A stretch of DNA of 7,766 bases, taken from the NCBI GenBank assembly GCA_023423285.1, contig JAFAFV010000091.1, forward strand, positions 1 to 7,766, in the 5' to 3' direction. The number at the start of each line of letters is the position of its first letter. The stretch's first letter is position 1. The translations under genes and the position numbers were made by a program. The stretch comes from Bacteroidota bacterium (GTDB taxonomy: Bacteria; Bacteroidota; Bacteroidia; Chitinophagales; Chitinophagaceae). This document shows positions 1 through 7,000 of the stretch, one piece after another. Under the pieces are notes generated by a model that saw only the letters and a program-made list of their open reading frames with translations, made no database searches and was not told where the DNA came from.

Positions 1-2802
1 TCACTCAAAAGCTCTTTTAATACCCTTGCAGAAAAACAATGGTTGAGTTCAGCGGTTGCAGAATTGAATGACCGCATGGTGGGCGAAAAAACTATTGATA
101 TATTAGCCAAGGATGTTTTGGATAGTATTACAGCACATACAAAAAGCGCCATGGCTGCCATCTACCTGCTGAGCGCTGATGGCCATCTTCATCTTGTTGG
201 CAGCTATGCCCTCTCGCTATCAGGTAAAAAGATTCTTCAAAAAGGTGAAGGTATCTCCGGGCAGGCTTTTGATGCAGGTAAAAAAATTACTTTAGATAAC
301 ATTCCTGAAGAAGCCACCATTTCTTTTGCAACCGGCAACACCAAACCCAAAAGCATAGTTTCACTGCCAATTAAAAGATACAACATGCCGCTTGGAGTGG
401 TAGAACTTGGCTCCACGCATCAATATACTTCTTTACAACTTGAATTTCTTGATGCCGTTGCAGATAATATTGGCATTGCATTTTACAGCGCGCAAAGCAG
501 GATCAGGCTGCAGGAACTGCTGGAACAAACCCAGGCGCAGGCAGAAGAATTGCAAACACAGCATACCGAATTAGAAAACATCAATGCTGAACTTGAAGCA
601 CAATCACAAAAACTGCAGGCATCAGAAGAAGAGCTTCGCGTGCAGCAGGAAGAACTGCTGCAAAGCAACCAGGTGCTTGAAGAACGATCTGCCATGCTTG
701 AAGAGAAGAACGCTCTGATTGAGCAGCGGAATTTCGATATTCAACAAAAATCGATCGAGCTGGAACAAAGTACAAGATATAAGTCAGAATTTTTAGCAAA
801 CATGTCGCATGAACTGCGTACTCCTTTAAACTCCATATTACTTTTATCCAAACTGATGGTAGAAAGTGAGGAACTGGACAGCCAGTACGTTGAATATGCG
901 CAGGTAATGAACAGCTCGGGGCAGGGATTGCTAATGCTGATTGATGAAATACTTGATCTTTCTAAGATAGAAGCGGGCAAAATGGTACTTGATATTCACG
1001 AGGTGCAGGTGCAGGAAATTATAAAAGACATGGAACTCATGTTCAAACCAATGGCCAGTCAAAAAAATCTTGCATTAATAATTGAAGCGGCTCCTGACAT
1101 TGAACCTTCTTTGCGAACCGATAAGCAGCGTGTAGAACAAATTTTGAAAAACCTGTTTTCAAATGCCATAAAATTCACATCGCAGGGAAGCATTACGCTG
1201 CGTGTATCAAATGATGAAACAAAAAACAAAGTATTGTTTAGCGTTAAAGATACCGGCATTGGCATTGCAGAAGACAAGCAAAAAATGGTTTTTGAAGCAT
1301 TTCAGCAGGCAGATGGCTCCACCCAGCGCAAGTATGGTGGTACCGGCCTTGGGCTTTCCATTAGCCGCGAACTGGCCCGCCTGCTGGGTGGAAAAATAAA
1401 GCTTGAAAGCACCGAAGGTAAAGGCAGCGAGTTTACACTTATTATTCCTGTAGATGCAGAAAATGCAAGTGAAATGGTTGAAGAAAAAGTTGAAATACCC
1501 GAAGCACCTGAAACAAAACCTACGTATTCTGTTTCTCAAAATGAGGAGACGCAAAGATATCTTGCACAAAATATACCGCAACCAGTAGAGGATGACCGGG
1601 ACAATATTGCGGACGGGGACAAAGTAATCTTAATTATTGAGGACGATACTGATTTTGCCAGAATCTTAATGAAGTATACCCGAAGCAAAAATTACAAATG
1701 CATTGTAGCAGTTCGCGGAGATGTGGGCATTGAAATGGCACAACTTTATAAACCGCTGGCAATACTGCTTGATATACAGTTGCCCGTAATGGATGGCTGG
1801 CAGGTAATGGAAGCGTTAAAATCAAACCCCGAAACCAAACCTATTCCGGTTCACATCATGTCTTCTTTAAAGATGAAACAGGAAAGCCTGCTGAAAGGCG
1901 CAGTTGACTTCATCAACAAACCTTTTGCGCTGGAGCAAATGCCCACGATTTTTCAAAAGCTGGAAGACGCGCTCAATAAGGCGCCAAAAAAAGTATTGAT
2001 CGTTGAAGAGAATGAATATCATGCAAAGGCATTAAGCTATTTTCTTCGTGCGCATGGCGTTGATACGGATATTGCTAAAAACGTTACCGAGAGCATTGAT
2101 GCATTGGTGAAGCGCGACATTGACTGTGTAATTTTGGATATGGCTGTGCCTGACAAAAATGCATATGATACGCTTGAAACCATTAAGCAAAATAAGGGAC
2201 TGGAGCAGTTGCCGATCGTTATTTTCACAGGGAACAATCTTTCTAAGGGGGAAGAAAGCCGTATAAAAAAATATACTGATTCCATCGTGGTAAAAACCGT
2301 GAATTCGTACCAGAGAATTCTTGATGAAGCAGGCCTGTTCTTACATCTTGTAGAAAAAAACAACAAGGAAAAACAAAACCAGAACGGCAATATTGAGAAA
2401 CTTAGCGTATTAAGAAACATACTGAAAGACAAAACGGTACTGATTGCCGATGATGATGTGCGCAATATATTTTCACTAACCAAAGCTTTGGAAATACAGG
2501 GCATGAAAGTAATTGCGGCGATGGATGGCAGGGAGGCGATGGCGGCCCTGGAAAATTATTCTGAAATTGATGTGGTGTTGATGGATATGATGATGCCTGA
2601 AATGGATGGTTATGAAACCATCCGCGAAATAAGGGCTTCAGCAAAGTTCAGGCACCTGCCAGTACTGGCCGTTACCGCAAAAGCCATGATGGGCGACCGT
2701 GAAAAATGCATCGCCGTAGGCGCATCAGATTTTATTTCAAAACCTGTGGATATAGACCAACTGGTTTCTTTATTAAGGGTGTGGCTTTATGATAAATTTT
2801 AA
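1..2802 (+). CDS. Hybrid sensor histidine kinase (GAF - coiled coil - HisKA - HATPase - REC - REC - REC), 5'-partial
   Basis: Signal-transducing hybrid kinase: it autophosphorylates on His and relays phosphate to Asp on receivers. The frame is open to base 1 and reads through a linker (AEKQWLSSAVAELND) typical of the segment between HAMP and GAF in this kinase class, so the real start is left of the window; the TTG at 43 is internal. Counting codon 43 as residue 1: GAF about 10-150; Glu/Gln-rich coiled coil 155-245; HisKA H-box with phospho-acceptor H256 (MSHELRTPLN); HATPase with N370/N374, G1 box DTGIGI (403-408) and G2 box GGTGLGL (432-438). REC1 (527-643) has E533/D534/D535, D577, S607, K626. 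REC2 (649-768) has E655/E656, D699, T729, K751. REC3 (798-915) has D803-D805, D848, T878, K900. All catalytic residues are present, so it is probably active. The missing N-terminus probably carries membrane helices, an input domain and HAMP (inference). First visible gene of a tight operon. Confidence 0.95.
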   Translation, partial: SLKSSFNTLAEKQWLSSAVAELNDRMVGEKTIDILAKDVLDSITAHTKSAMAAIYLLSADGHLHLVGSYALSLSGKKILQKGEGISGQAFDAGKKITLDNIPEEATISFATGNTKPKSIVSLPIKRYNMPLGVVELGSTHQYTSLQLEFLDAVADNIGIAFYSAQSRIRLQELLEQTQAQAEELQTQHTELENINAELEAQSQKLQASEEELRVQQEELLQSNQVLEERSAMLEEKNALIEQRNFDIQQKSIELEQSTRYKSEFLANMSHELRTPLNSILLLSKLMVESEELDSQYVEYAQVMNSSGQGLLMLIDEILDLSKIEAGKMVLDIHEVQVQEIIKDMELMFKPMASQKNLALIIEAAPDIEPSLRTDKQRVEQILKNLFSNAIKFTSQGSITLRVSNDETKNKVLFSVKDTGIGIAEDKQKMVFEAFQQADGSTQRKYGGTGLGLSISRELARLLGGKIKLESTEGKGSEFTLIIPVDAENASEMVEEKVEIPEAPETKPTYSVSQNEETQRYLAQNIPQPVEDDRDNIADGDKVILIIEDDTDFARILMKYTRSKNYKCIVAVRGDVGIEMAQLYKPLAILLDIQLPVMDGWQVMEALKSNPETKPIPVHIMSSLKMKQESLLKGAVDFINKPFALEQMPTIFQKLEDALNKAPKKVLIVEENEYHAKALSYFLRAHGVDTDIAKNVTESIDALVKRDIDCVILDMAVPDKNAYDTLETIKQNKGLEQLPIVIFTGNNLSKGEESRIKKYTDSIVVKTVNSYQRILDEAGLFLHLVEKNNKEKQNQNGNIEKLSVLRNILKDKTVLIADDDVRNIFSLTKALEIQGMKVIAAMDGREAMAALENYSEIDVVLMDMMMPEMDGYETIREIRASAKFRHLPVLAVTAKAMMGDREKCIAVGASDFISKPVDIDQLVSLLRVWLYDKF
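505..777 (+). other. Coiled-coil signalling helix of the kinase, Glu/Gln-rich
   Basis: This region encodes about 90 residues between GAF and the H-box, dominated by Glu, Gln and Leu in a heptad-like pattern (examples: LQASEEELRVQQEELLQ, VLEERSAMLEEKN). There are several adjacent Glu-Glu, Gln-Gln or Gln-Glu pairs and no Pro or Gly. Such helices pass input to the HisKA dimer. Similar QQEEL/LEE-type linkers recur in hybrid kinases of this class (general knowledge). Glx-Glx pairs in a coiled coil are also the type of site used by CheR/CheB on chemoreceptors, and that pair is encoded downstream. Confidence 0.8.
2571..2597 (+). repeat. 27-bp direct repeat, copy 1 (in kinase REC3)
   Basis: Identical over 27 bases to 2967-2993 in the next gene. 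It encodes the phospho-acceptor block VVLMDMMMP. Beyond it, the following bases differ only at third codon positions up to the DGY codons. A second shared 17-bp block lies at 2692-2708 and 3088-3104 (GDREKC). The pattern fits duplication of a receiver module, or gene conversion. Confidence 0.85.
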
Positions 2803-2814
2803 ACCTCATTCGTT

Positions 2815-3189
2815 ATGAAAAGTCTTAAAGAAATTCTCATCATTGACGATGATTATAAAAACATTTTTGCACTTAGTGCCGTGTTAAAATCAAAAAAGTA
2901 TCAATGCGTTTCAGCGCAAAGTGCGCAGGAGGGTTTTGAAATTCTATCAGTCAACAAAAATATAGCTGTGGTGTTGATGGATATGATGATGCCCGAAATG
3001 GACGGCTACCAGGCTATTAAAAAAATAAAAGCCGATCCCGGTATGAAAGATATATATGTGATTGCCGTTACGGCTCAGGCAATGACAGGCGACCGTGAAA
3101 AATGTATGGAAGCCGGCGCTGATGGTTATATTTCCAAACCGGTAAATGTGACTGAACTGATCAAAGAATTAAATAAAGTAATCAGCTAA
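2815..3189 (+). CDS. Single-domain response regulator (CheY-like receiver)
   Basis: A 124-residue protein that is one complete receiver domain with no output domain. Conserved residues are the acidic cluster D11-D13, phospho-acceptor D56 (LMDMMMPEMDG), switch T86 (VTAQAM) and K108 (SKPV). It should accept phosphate from a histidine kinase, most simply the one encoded 12 nt upstream, and act by protein contact. It strongly resembles the third receiver of that kinase, including DDD..NIF.L near the N-terminus, MDMMMPEMDGY and GDREKC, and shares a 27-bp identical stretch with it, so the two are probably duplicates. The ATG start fits the receiver N-terminus. No Shine-Dalgarno sequence precedes it (ACCTCATTCGTT), which is usual for Bacteroidota. 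Its stop abuts the ATG of the methyltransferase gene. The downstream target is not visible. Confidence 0.95.
   Translation: MKSLKEILIIDDDYKNIFALSAVLKSKKYQCVSAQSAQEGFEILSVNKNIAVVLMDMMMPEMDGYQAIKKIKADPGMKDIYVIAVTAQAMTGDREKCMEAGADGYISKPVNVTELIKELNKVIS
2967..2993 (+). repeat. 27-bp direct repeat, copy 2 (in stand-alone receiver)
   Basis: Second copy of the identical 27-base stretch at 2571-2597, in the same codon frame and at the equivalent place in the receiver fold (around D56). Confidence 0.85.
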
Positions 3190-4008
3190 ATGAAATCTGA
3201 CTACAACGATGAGATGGTGGAAACGCTGCTCTCCGATGTGCTGGAGGTGTATGGATACGACTTCACAGGCTATTCCCGGGCATCCCTCAAGCGAAGGATC
3301 TTCCGGTTATACGAGTTAGACAAATTTGTGAGCTTTGCAGAATATCGTTACAAAATCAGGACAGAACCGGGTTATTTTAAGCGATTCATGGAAGAGATCA
3401 CCATCAATGTAACTGAAATGTTCAGGGATCCTGAATTTTATCATGACCTGAGAAATGTAATACTTCCAAAACTTGGCGCTTATCGTTTTATAAGAATCTG
3501 GATCGCAGGTTGCAGCACGGGTGAAGAAGCTTATTCCATCGTGATCCTTTTAAAGGAACTCAACCTGTTGAACAAATCTCTTATTTATGCAACAGACATT
3601 AACAGCGCTGTTTTAGAAACTGCCGCGCAGGCAATGATACCGTTGAATAAACTAAAACTTTATACCGAAAATTATATGGAAGCCGGCGGTACTGAAAATT
3701 TTTCAGATTATTATTCGGCAAATTATTCACTTGGAAAACTGAACGATGAACTTAAGAAAAAAATTATTTTTTCGACGCACAACCTCGTTTCAGATAATTC
3801 TTTTAACGAATTTCAACTGATCCTTTGCCGCAACGTGCTCATATATTTTGACAGGCAATTGCAAACAAAGGTGTTTGAACTGTTTGACGGCAGCCTTGAA
3901 AAATCAGGCTTTCTGGCATTAGGCGCGAAAGAATCTCTGGATTTTTCACCCATATCAAAAAATTATCAGCGGATCGGATCAGGTAAAATCTGGCAAAAAA
4001 TTCAATAG
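3190..4008 (+). CDS. cheR: CheR-type chemoreceptor glutamate methyltransferase
   Basis: Uses S-adenosylmethionine to form methyl esters on glutamate side chains, classically in chemoreceptor coiled coils. The 272-residue length is usual for the family. Visible features: N-terminal CheR helical domain with GYDFTGYSRASLKRRI (22-37); NVTEMFRDP (73-81), matching the family's T.FFRDP motif; SAM-binding loop AGCSTGEEAYS (106-116); acidic ATDIN (134-138); and CRNVLIYF (213-220), the diagnostic CheR motif before the C-terminal beta strands. There is no TPR extension. The ATG directly follows the stop of the preceding receiver gene, and the methylesterase gene starts 2 nt after its stop, so reversible methylation is encoded as a unit. 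No receptor, CheA or CheW is nearby, so the substrate is uncertain; the upstream kinase coiled coil is a candidate (inference). Confidence 0.95.
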   Translation: MKSDYNDEMVETLLSDVLEVYGYDFTGYSRASLKRRIFRLYELDKFVSFAEYRYKIRTEPGYFKRFMEEITINVTEMFRDPEFYHDLRNVILPKLGAYRFIRIWIAGCSTGEEAYSIVILLKELNLLNKSLIYATDINSAVLETAAQAMIPLNKLKLYTENYMEAGGTENFSDYYSANYSLGKLNDELKKKIIFSTHNLVSDNSFNEFQLILCRNVLIYFDRQLQTKVFELFDGSLEKSGFLALGAKESLDFSPISKNYQRIGSGKIWQKIQ

Positions 4009-4010
4009 CT

Positions 4011-4589
4011 ATGAACAGGCATTGTGAAGCATTAATAATTGGGGGCTCTGCCGGTAGCCTGGATGTACTGTTAAAAGTACTTCCAGAACTTGATGCCTAC
4101 CTTCCTTTCCCTATCATCCTGGTGCTTCACCGCAAATCGGGTAAAGACAACCTGTTAACAGATCTACTGACCAATAAAACAAAATTGCTTGTTAAGGAAT
4201 TGGAAGAAAAAGAAGAAATAAAACCTTGTACTGTATACATCACACCCCCCAACTACCACTTATTGATTGAAAAAGACAAAACTTTTTCTCTTGACGCTTC
4301 TGAAAAGGTCAACTTTTCACGCCCTTCGATTGATGTTACTTTTGAAAGCGCTGCTGAGGTTTATCAGGATCAACTGGTGTGCCTGTTGCTTTCAGGCTCC
4401 AACAATGACGGAACTTATGGCCTGCAAAAAGTGAAAGAACACGGGGGCATTACATTAATACAGGATCCGGCATCAGCGGTGGTTGCGCACATGCCTGAGT
4501 TTGCATCAAAAAATGTAATGATTGATCATGTTTTAAATATTGAAGAGATGGCTGGCTATATAAATCAATTAAAAAATGGCAGAGAATAG
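4011..4589 (+). CDS. cheB: CheB-type protein-glutamate methylesterase, receiver-less
   Basis: Removes methyl esters from, or deamidates, side chains modified by CheR. The 192 residues form only the catalytic domain. The Ser-His-Asp triad can be aligned: S13 in IGGSAGS (GASTGG in classical CheB), H40 in VLHRKSG (QHMP) and D133 in GSNNDGTYG (GMGNDGA). RPSIDVTFES (104-113) and AVVAHMPEF (156-164) are further family blocks. Classical CheB has an N-terminal receiver that inhibits the esterase until phosphorylated; here the protein starts directly at the catalytic domain, and the 2-nt gap to cheR leaves no room for a missing part. Activity may be constitutive or controlled in trans, possibly by the receiver whose gene overlaps its 3' end by 14 nt (inference). 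Some substitutions around the serine (AGS for TGG) mark it as a divergent member. Confidence 0.92.
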   Translation: MNRHCEALIIGGSAGSLDVLLKVLPELDAYLPFPIILVLHRKSGKDNLLTDLLTNKTKLLVKELEEKEEIKPCTVYITPPNYHLLIEKDKTFSLDASEKVNFSRPSIDVTFESAAEVYQDQLVCLLLSGSNNDGTYGLQKVKEHGGITLIQDPASAVVAHMPEFASKNVMIDHVLNIEEMAGYINQLKNGRE

Positions 4590-4956
4590 CGATCAAAAAA
4601 AAGTTTTCATTTTTGATGACAGTGTTGAAATACTGGAACTGTGTAAACTTATTCTGGAAGATATGGGATGTAAAGTAAAAACATCAACGGTCACCAATGA
4701 CGTTGAAAAACAGGTTGGCGATTATATGCCCGACCTGATCTTTATGGACAACTGGCTGCCCAATATCAGCGGCGTGGAAGCAACAAGGTTGATCAAATCA
4801 AACGAAAAGCTGAAAAATATACCTGTTGTGTATTTTACAGCAAATAGCAATGTAAGCGAACTGGCAGAAAAAGCCGGTGCAGATGCTTACATTACCAAGC
4901 CTTTTGATATTGACCAGTTTGAAGATATTACAATGAAATATCTTGGGAAAATGTAA
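4576..4956 (+). CDS. Single-domain response regulator, second copy in the operon
   Basis: A 126-residue stand-alone receiver. Conserved residues: D14/D15 (IFDDS), phospho-acceptor D58 (FMDNWLPNISG), T88 (YFTAN) and K108 (TKPF). No output domain follows. The phosphorylation loop reads MDNWLPN rather than the common MD..MP.MDG; similar MDNW.P receivers occur in Bacteroidota (from memory, not searched). The ATG lies inside cheB, giving a 14-nt overlap in another frame, which suggests translational coupling and matched amounts of the two proteins. Its position could mean it serves as a detached regulatory receiver for CheB or as a phosphate sink; neither is shown by sequence. It is less like the kinase receivers than the first stand-alone regulator is. 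Last gene of the operon. Confidence 0.93.
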   Translation: MAENSDQKKVFIFDDSVEILELCKLILEDMGCKVKTSTVTNDVEKQVGDYMPDLIFMDNWLPNISGVEATRLIKSNEKLKNIPVVYFTANSNVSELAEKAGADAYITKPFDIDQFEDITMKYLGKM

Positions 4957-4980
4957 CCAGCTTTGAGTTCTCAAGACTTC

Positions 4981-5007
4981 TGCGCTACTTCCAGCGGCAT
5001 TTATTTC
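4981..5007 (+). terminator. Weak terminator-like hairpin after the signalling operon
   Basis: TGCGCT (4981-4986) can pair with AGCGGCA (4993-4999) with one bulged G across the loop ACTTCC, followed by TTTATTTC. The stem is short and the T-run interrupted, so this is a tentative candidate. It lies 24 nt past the last stop of the operon, in the 81-bp convergent gap before the thrS stop. No T-run appears on the other strand, so it would not serve thrS. Confidence 0.3.
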
Positions 5008-5037
5008 AGGCACATCAATATGTAACTAACAACTCCA

Positions 5038-6975
5038 CTACACATTCTCCCTGTTTTCAATTTCCTCCTTCACCCCAGCAATAAATTCATCAACAGGTTT
5101 GGCGCCCATATCCCCTTTGCCCTGGCGGCGTACAGATACTTTATTTTCATTCATTTCTTTTTCACCTACCACAAGCATGTAAGGCACTTTGTGCAATTCT
5201 GTGTCGCGTATTTTTTTACCAATCTTTTCGTTGCGGTCATCAATTTCTGCGCGTATGCCAGCCTTCTTTAACTGTTGTTGAAGGCTTTTGGCATAATCCA
5301 TGAATTTATCGCTGATGGGCAATACCTTCACCTGTAAAGGCGAAAGCCACACAGGAAATTTGCCGGCATAATGTTCTAACAAAAAGCCAATGAACCTTTC
5401 GTGTGTGCCCAGCGGTGCGCGGTGAATAATCAGTGGTACCTCTGCTTCATTATTTTGATTGGTGTAAGAAAGCTTGAATTTATTACCACTGTTAAAATCA
5501 ACCTGGTTGGTAGCCAATGTAAACTCACGGCCAATGGCGCTCCATATTTGTACGTCTATTTTCGGCCCGTAAAAGGCGGCTTCATCTTTTACTTCTATAA
5601 AAGGTGTGTTGGTTTTTACCAATACCTCACGTACCATTTTTTCTGTTTCCAGCCACAGCTCCGGCTCGTTCACGTATTTTTTACCAAGGTTTTCGGGGCT
5701 GTGCAGCGAAAGGCGCATCACATATTTTTCAATACCAAATATTTTAAAATATTTCAGGTACATATCATTTACCGCGCGAAACTCCTCGTAAAATTGTTCT
5801 TTACTGCAATAAATATGCGCATCATTCATGTGCAGGCAGCGTACACGCATCAGGCCAAACAGTTCACCGCTCTGCTCGTAACGGTAACAGGTTCCATACT
5901 CTGCAAGGCGTAATGGCAGGTCTTTATAACTTTTAGGTTCTGCATCAAATATTTTGTGGTGATGCGGGCAGTTCATGGCTTTCAGGTAGTATTTCTGCCC
6001 TTCCAGCTCCATGGGTGGAAACATACTGTCGGCATAATATGGTAAGTGTCCACTGGTAAGGTACATGCTTTCTTTTGCAATGTGTGGTGTAACCACTCTT
6101 TTATAACCTGCTGCTTCTTCGGTTTCCTTAGCCAGTTTTTCCAGTTCTTCAATAATCACCGTTCCGTTTGGCAACCACAAAGGAAGCCCGGGTCCAACAT
6201 CATCATCCATGGTATAAATACCCAGTTCTTTGCCCAACTTGCGGTGGTCGCGCTTTTTGGCTTCTTCCAGCATGGCCAGGTATTCATCCAGTTCTTTTTG
6301 CGCGGGAAATGTAATGCCATATACACGGGTAAGCATTTTATTTTTCTCATCCCCTTTCCAGTAGGCGCCAGCTACACTGGTAAGCTTTATGGCTTTGATT
6401 AAACCGGTGCCTGGAATATGCGGCCCACGGCACAGGTCAGTAAAATTACCCTGTGTATAAAATGTAATGCTGCCATCTTCAAGGCCGCTCAAAAGGTCCA
6501 GTTTATATTCATCGCCTTTATCAGTAAAATAGGCCACAGCTTCCGCTTTGGACATTTCTTTTCTGATATATTGACTGTTGGTTTTAGCCAGTTCATTCAT
6601 CTTCTTTTCAAGCCCGGCCAGGTCTTCTTCACTTAGCTTTCGATCGCCCAGATCCATATCATAATAAAAACCACCCGAATCAACCGGTGGACCAACCCAA
6701 AATTTCACGCCGGGAAAAGTAGCTTCCACGGCTTCTGCCATAAGGTGTGCCGAAGAATGCCAGAAGGTTTTCTTTCCATCCGCATCATTCCAGGTAAGTA
6801 GTATCAGGTTCGCATCTGTAGTAATTGGCCTTGTGGCATCCCACACTTCTCCGTTTACATTTGCTGCAAGTACTTTACGCGCCAATCCTTCTGAAATAGA
6901 TTTGGCTATATCCATTGCATTTACACCGCTTTCAAACTGTTTTTTGGCCCCATCGGGAAAAGTTATATTGATCAT
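5038..6975 (-). CDS. thrS: Threonyl-tRNA synthetase
   Basis: Cytoplasmic class II synthetase: activates threonine with ATP and charges tRNA-Thr. The 645 residues are full length (E. coli 642). Domains: TGS about 1-62; editing domain with H73, H77 (HSSAH) and D180, C182, H186 (TDLCRGPH), the same positions as in E. coli, so removal of mischarged serine should be intact; catalytic core about 250-545 with motif 2 R365/E367 (YRYEQSG), motif 3 R527 (THERFIG) and zinc ligands C336 (AMNCPHH), H387 (NDAHIYC), H518 (IIHRAPLG); anticodon-binding domain about 547-640. The RCLHMNDAHIYC segment differs from the common FTQDDAHIFC, placing Met where E. coli has Gln381. Start ATG MINITFPDG fits the TGS N-terminus; no Shine-Dalgarno is present. 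The gene is convergent with the signalling operon, without infC next to its 3' end. Confidence 0.98.
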   Translation of the reverse strand: MINITFPDGAKKQFESGVNAMDIAKSISEGLARKVLAANVNGEVWDATRPITTDANLILLTWNDADGKKTFWHSSAHLMAEAVEATFPGVKFWVGPPVDSGGFYYDMDLGDRKLSEEDLAGLEKKMNELAKTNSQYIRKEMSKAEAVAYFTDKGDEYKLDLLSGLEDGSITFYTQGNFTDLCRGPHIPGTGLIKAIKLTSVAGAYWKGDEKNKMLTRVYGITFPAQKELDEYLAMLEEAKKRDHRKLGKELGIYTMDDDVGPGLPLWLPNGTVIIEELEKLAKETEEAAGYKRVVTPHIAKESMYLTSGHLPYYADSMFPPMELEGQKYYLKAMNCPHHHKIFDAEPKSYKDLPLRLAEYGTCYRYEQSGELFGLMRVRCLHMNDAHIYCSKEQFYEEFRAVNDMYLKYFKIFGIEKYVMRLSLHSPENLGKKYVNEPELWLETEKMVREVLVKTNTPFIEVKDEAAFYGPKIDVQIWSAIGREFTLATNQVDFNSGNKFKLSYTNQNNEAEVPLIIHRAPLGTHERFIGFLLEHYAGKFPVWLSPLQVKVLPISDKFMDYAKSLQQQLKKAGIRAEIDDRNEKIGKKIRDTELHKVPYMLVVGEKEMNENKVSVRRQGKGDMGAKPVDEFIAGVKEEIENRENV

Positions 6976-7000
6976 ATTCTTTAATTCTATTTGAAGTGTG

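Noticed and set aside
43..45. TTG as the start of the kinase
   Set aside because: The frame stays open to base 1 and the residues before it continue a known linker, so this codon is internal.
483..695. Ser/Cys-rich minus-strand open frame
   Set aside because: Low-complexity antisense image of the Glu/Gln-rich coiled coil.
2037..2504. 155-codon open frame on the minus strand inside the kinase gene
   Set aside because: Antisense to intact receiver domains; the translation shows no recognisable domain.
2803..2814. Possible separate promoter before the first stand-alone receiver
   Set aside because: The gap is only 12 nt, so the gene is most simply co-transcribed with the kinase.
4961..4976. 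TTGAG/CTCAA inverted repeat after the last receiver gene
   Set aside because: Loop would be only two bases and no T-run follows; too weak for a terminator.
5401..5913. 170-codon plus-strand open frame opposite thrS
   Set aside because: Shadow of the conserved synthetase on the other strand; no family features.
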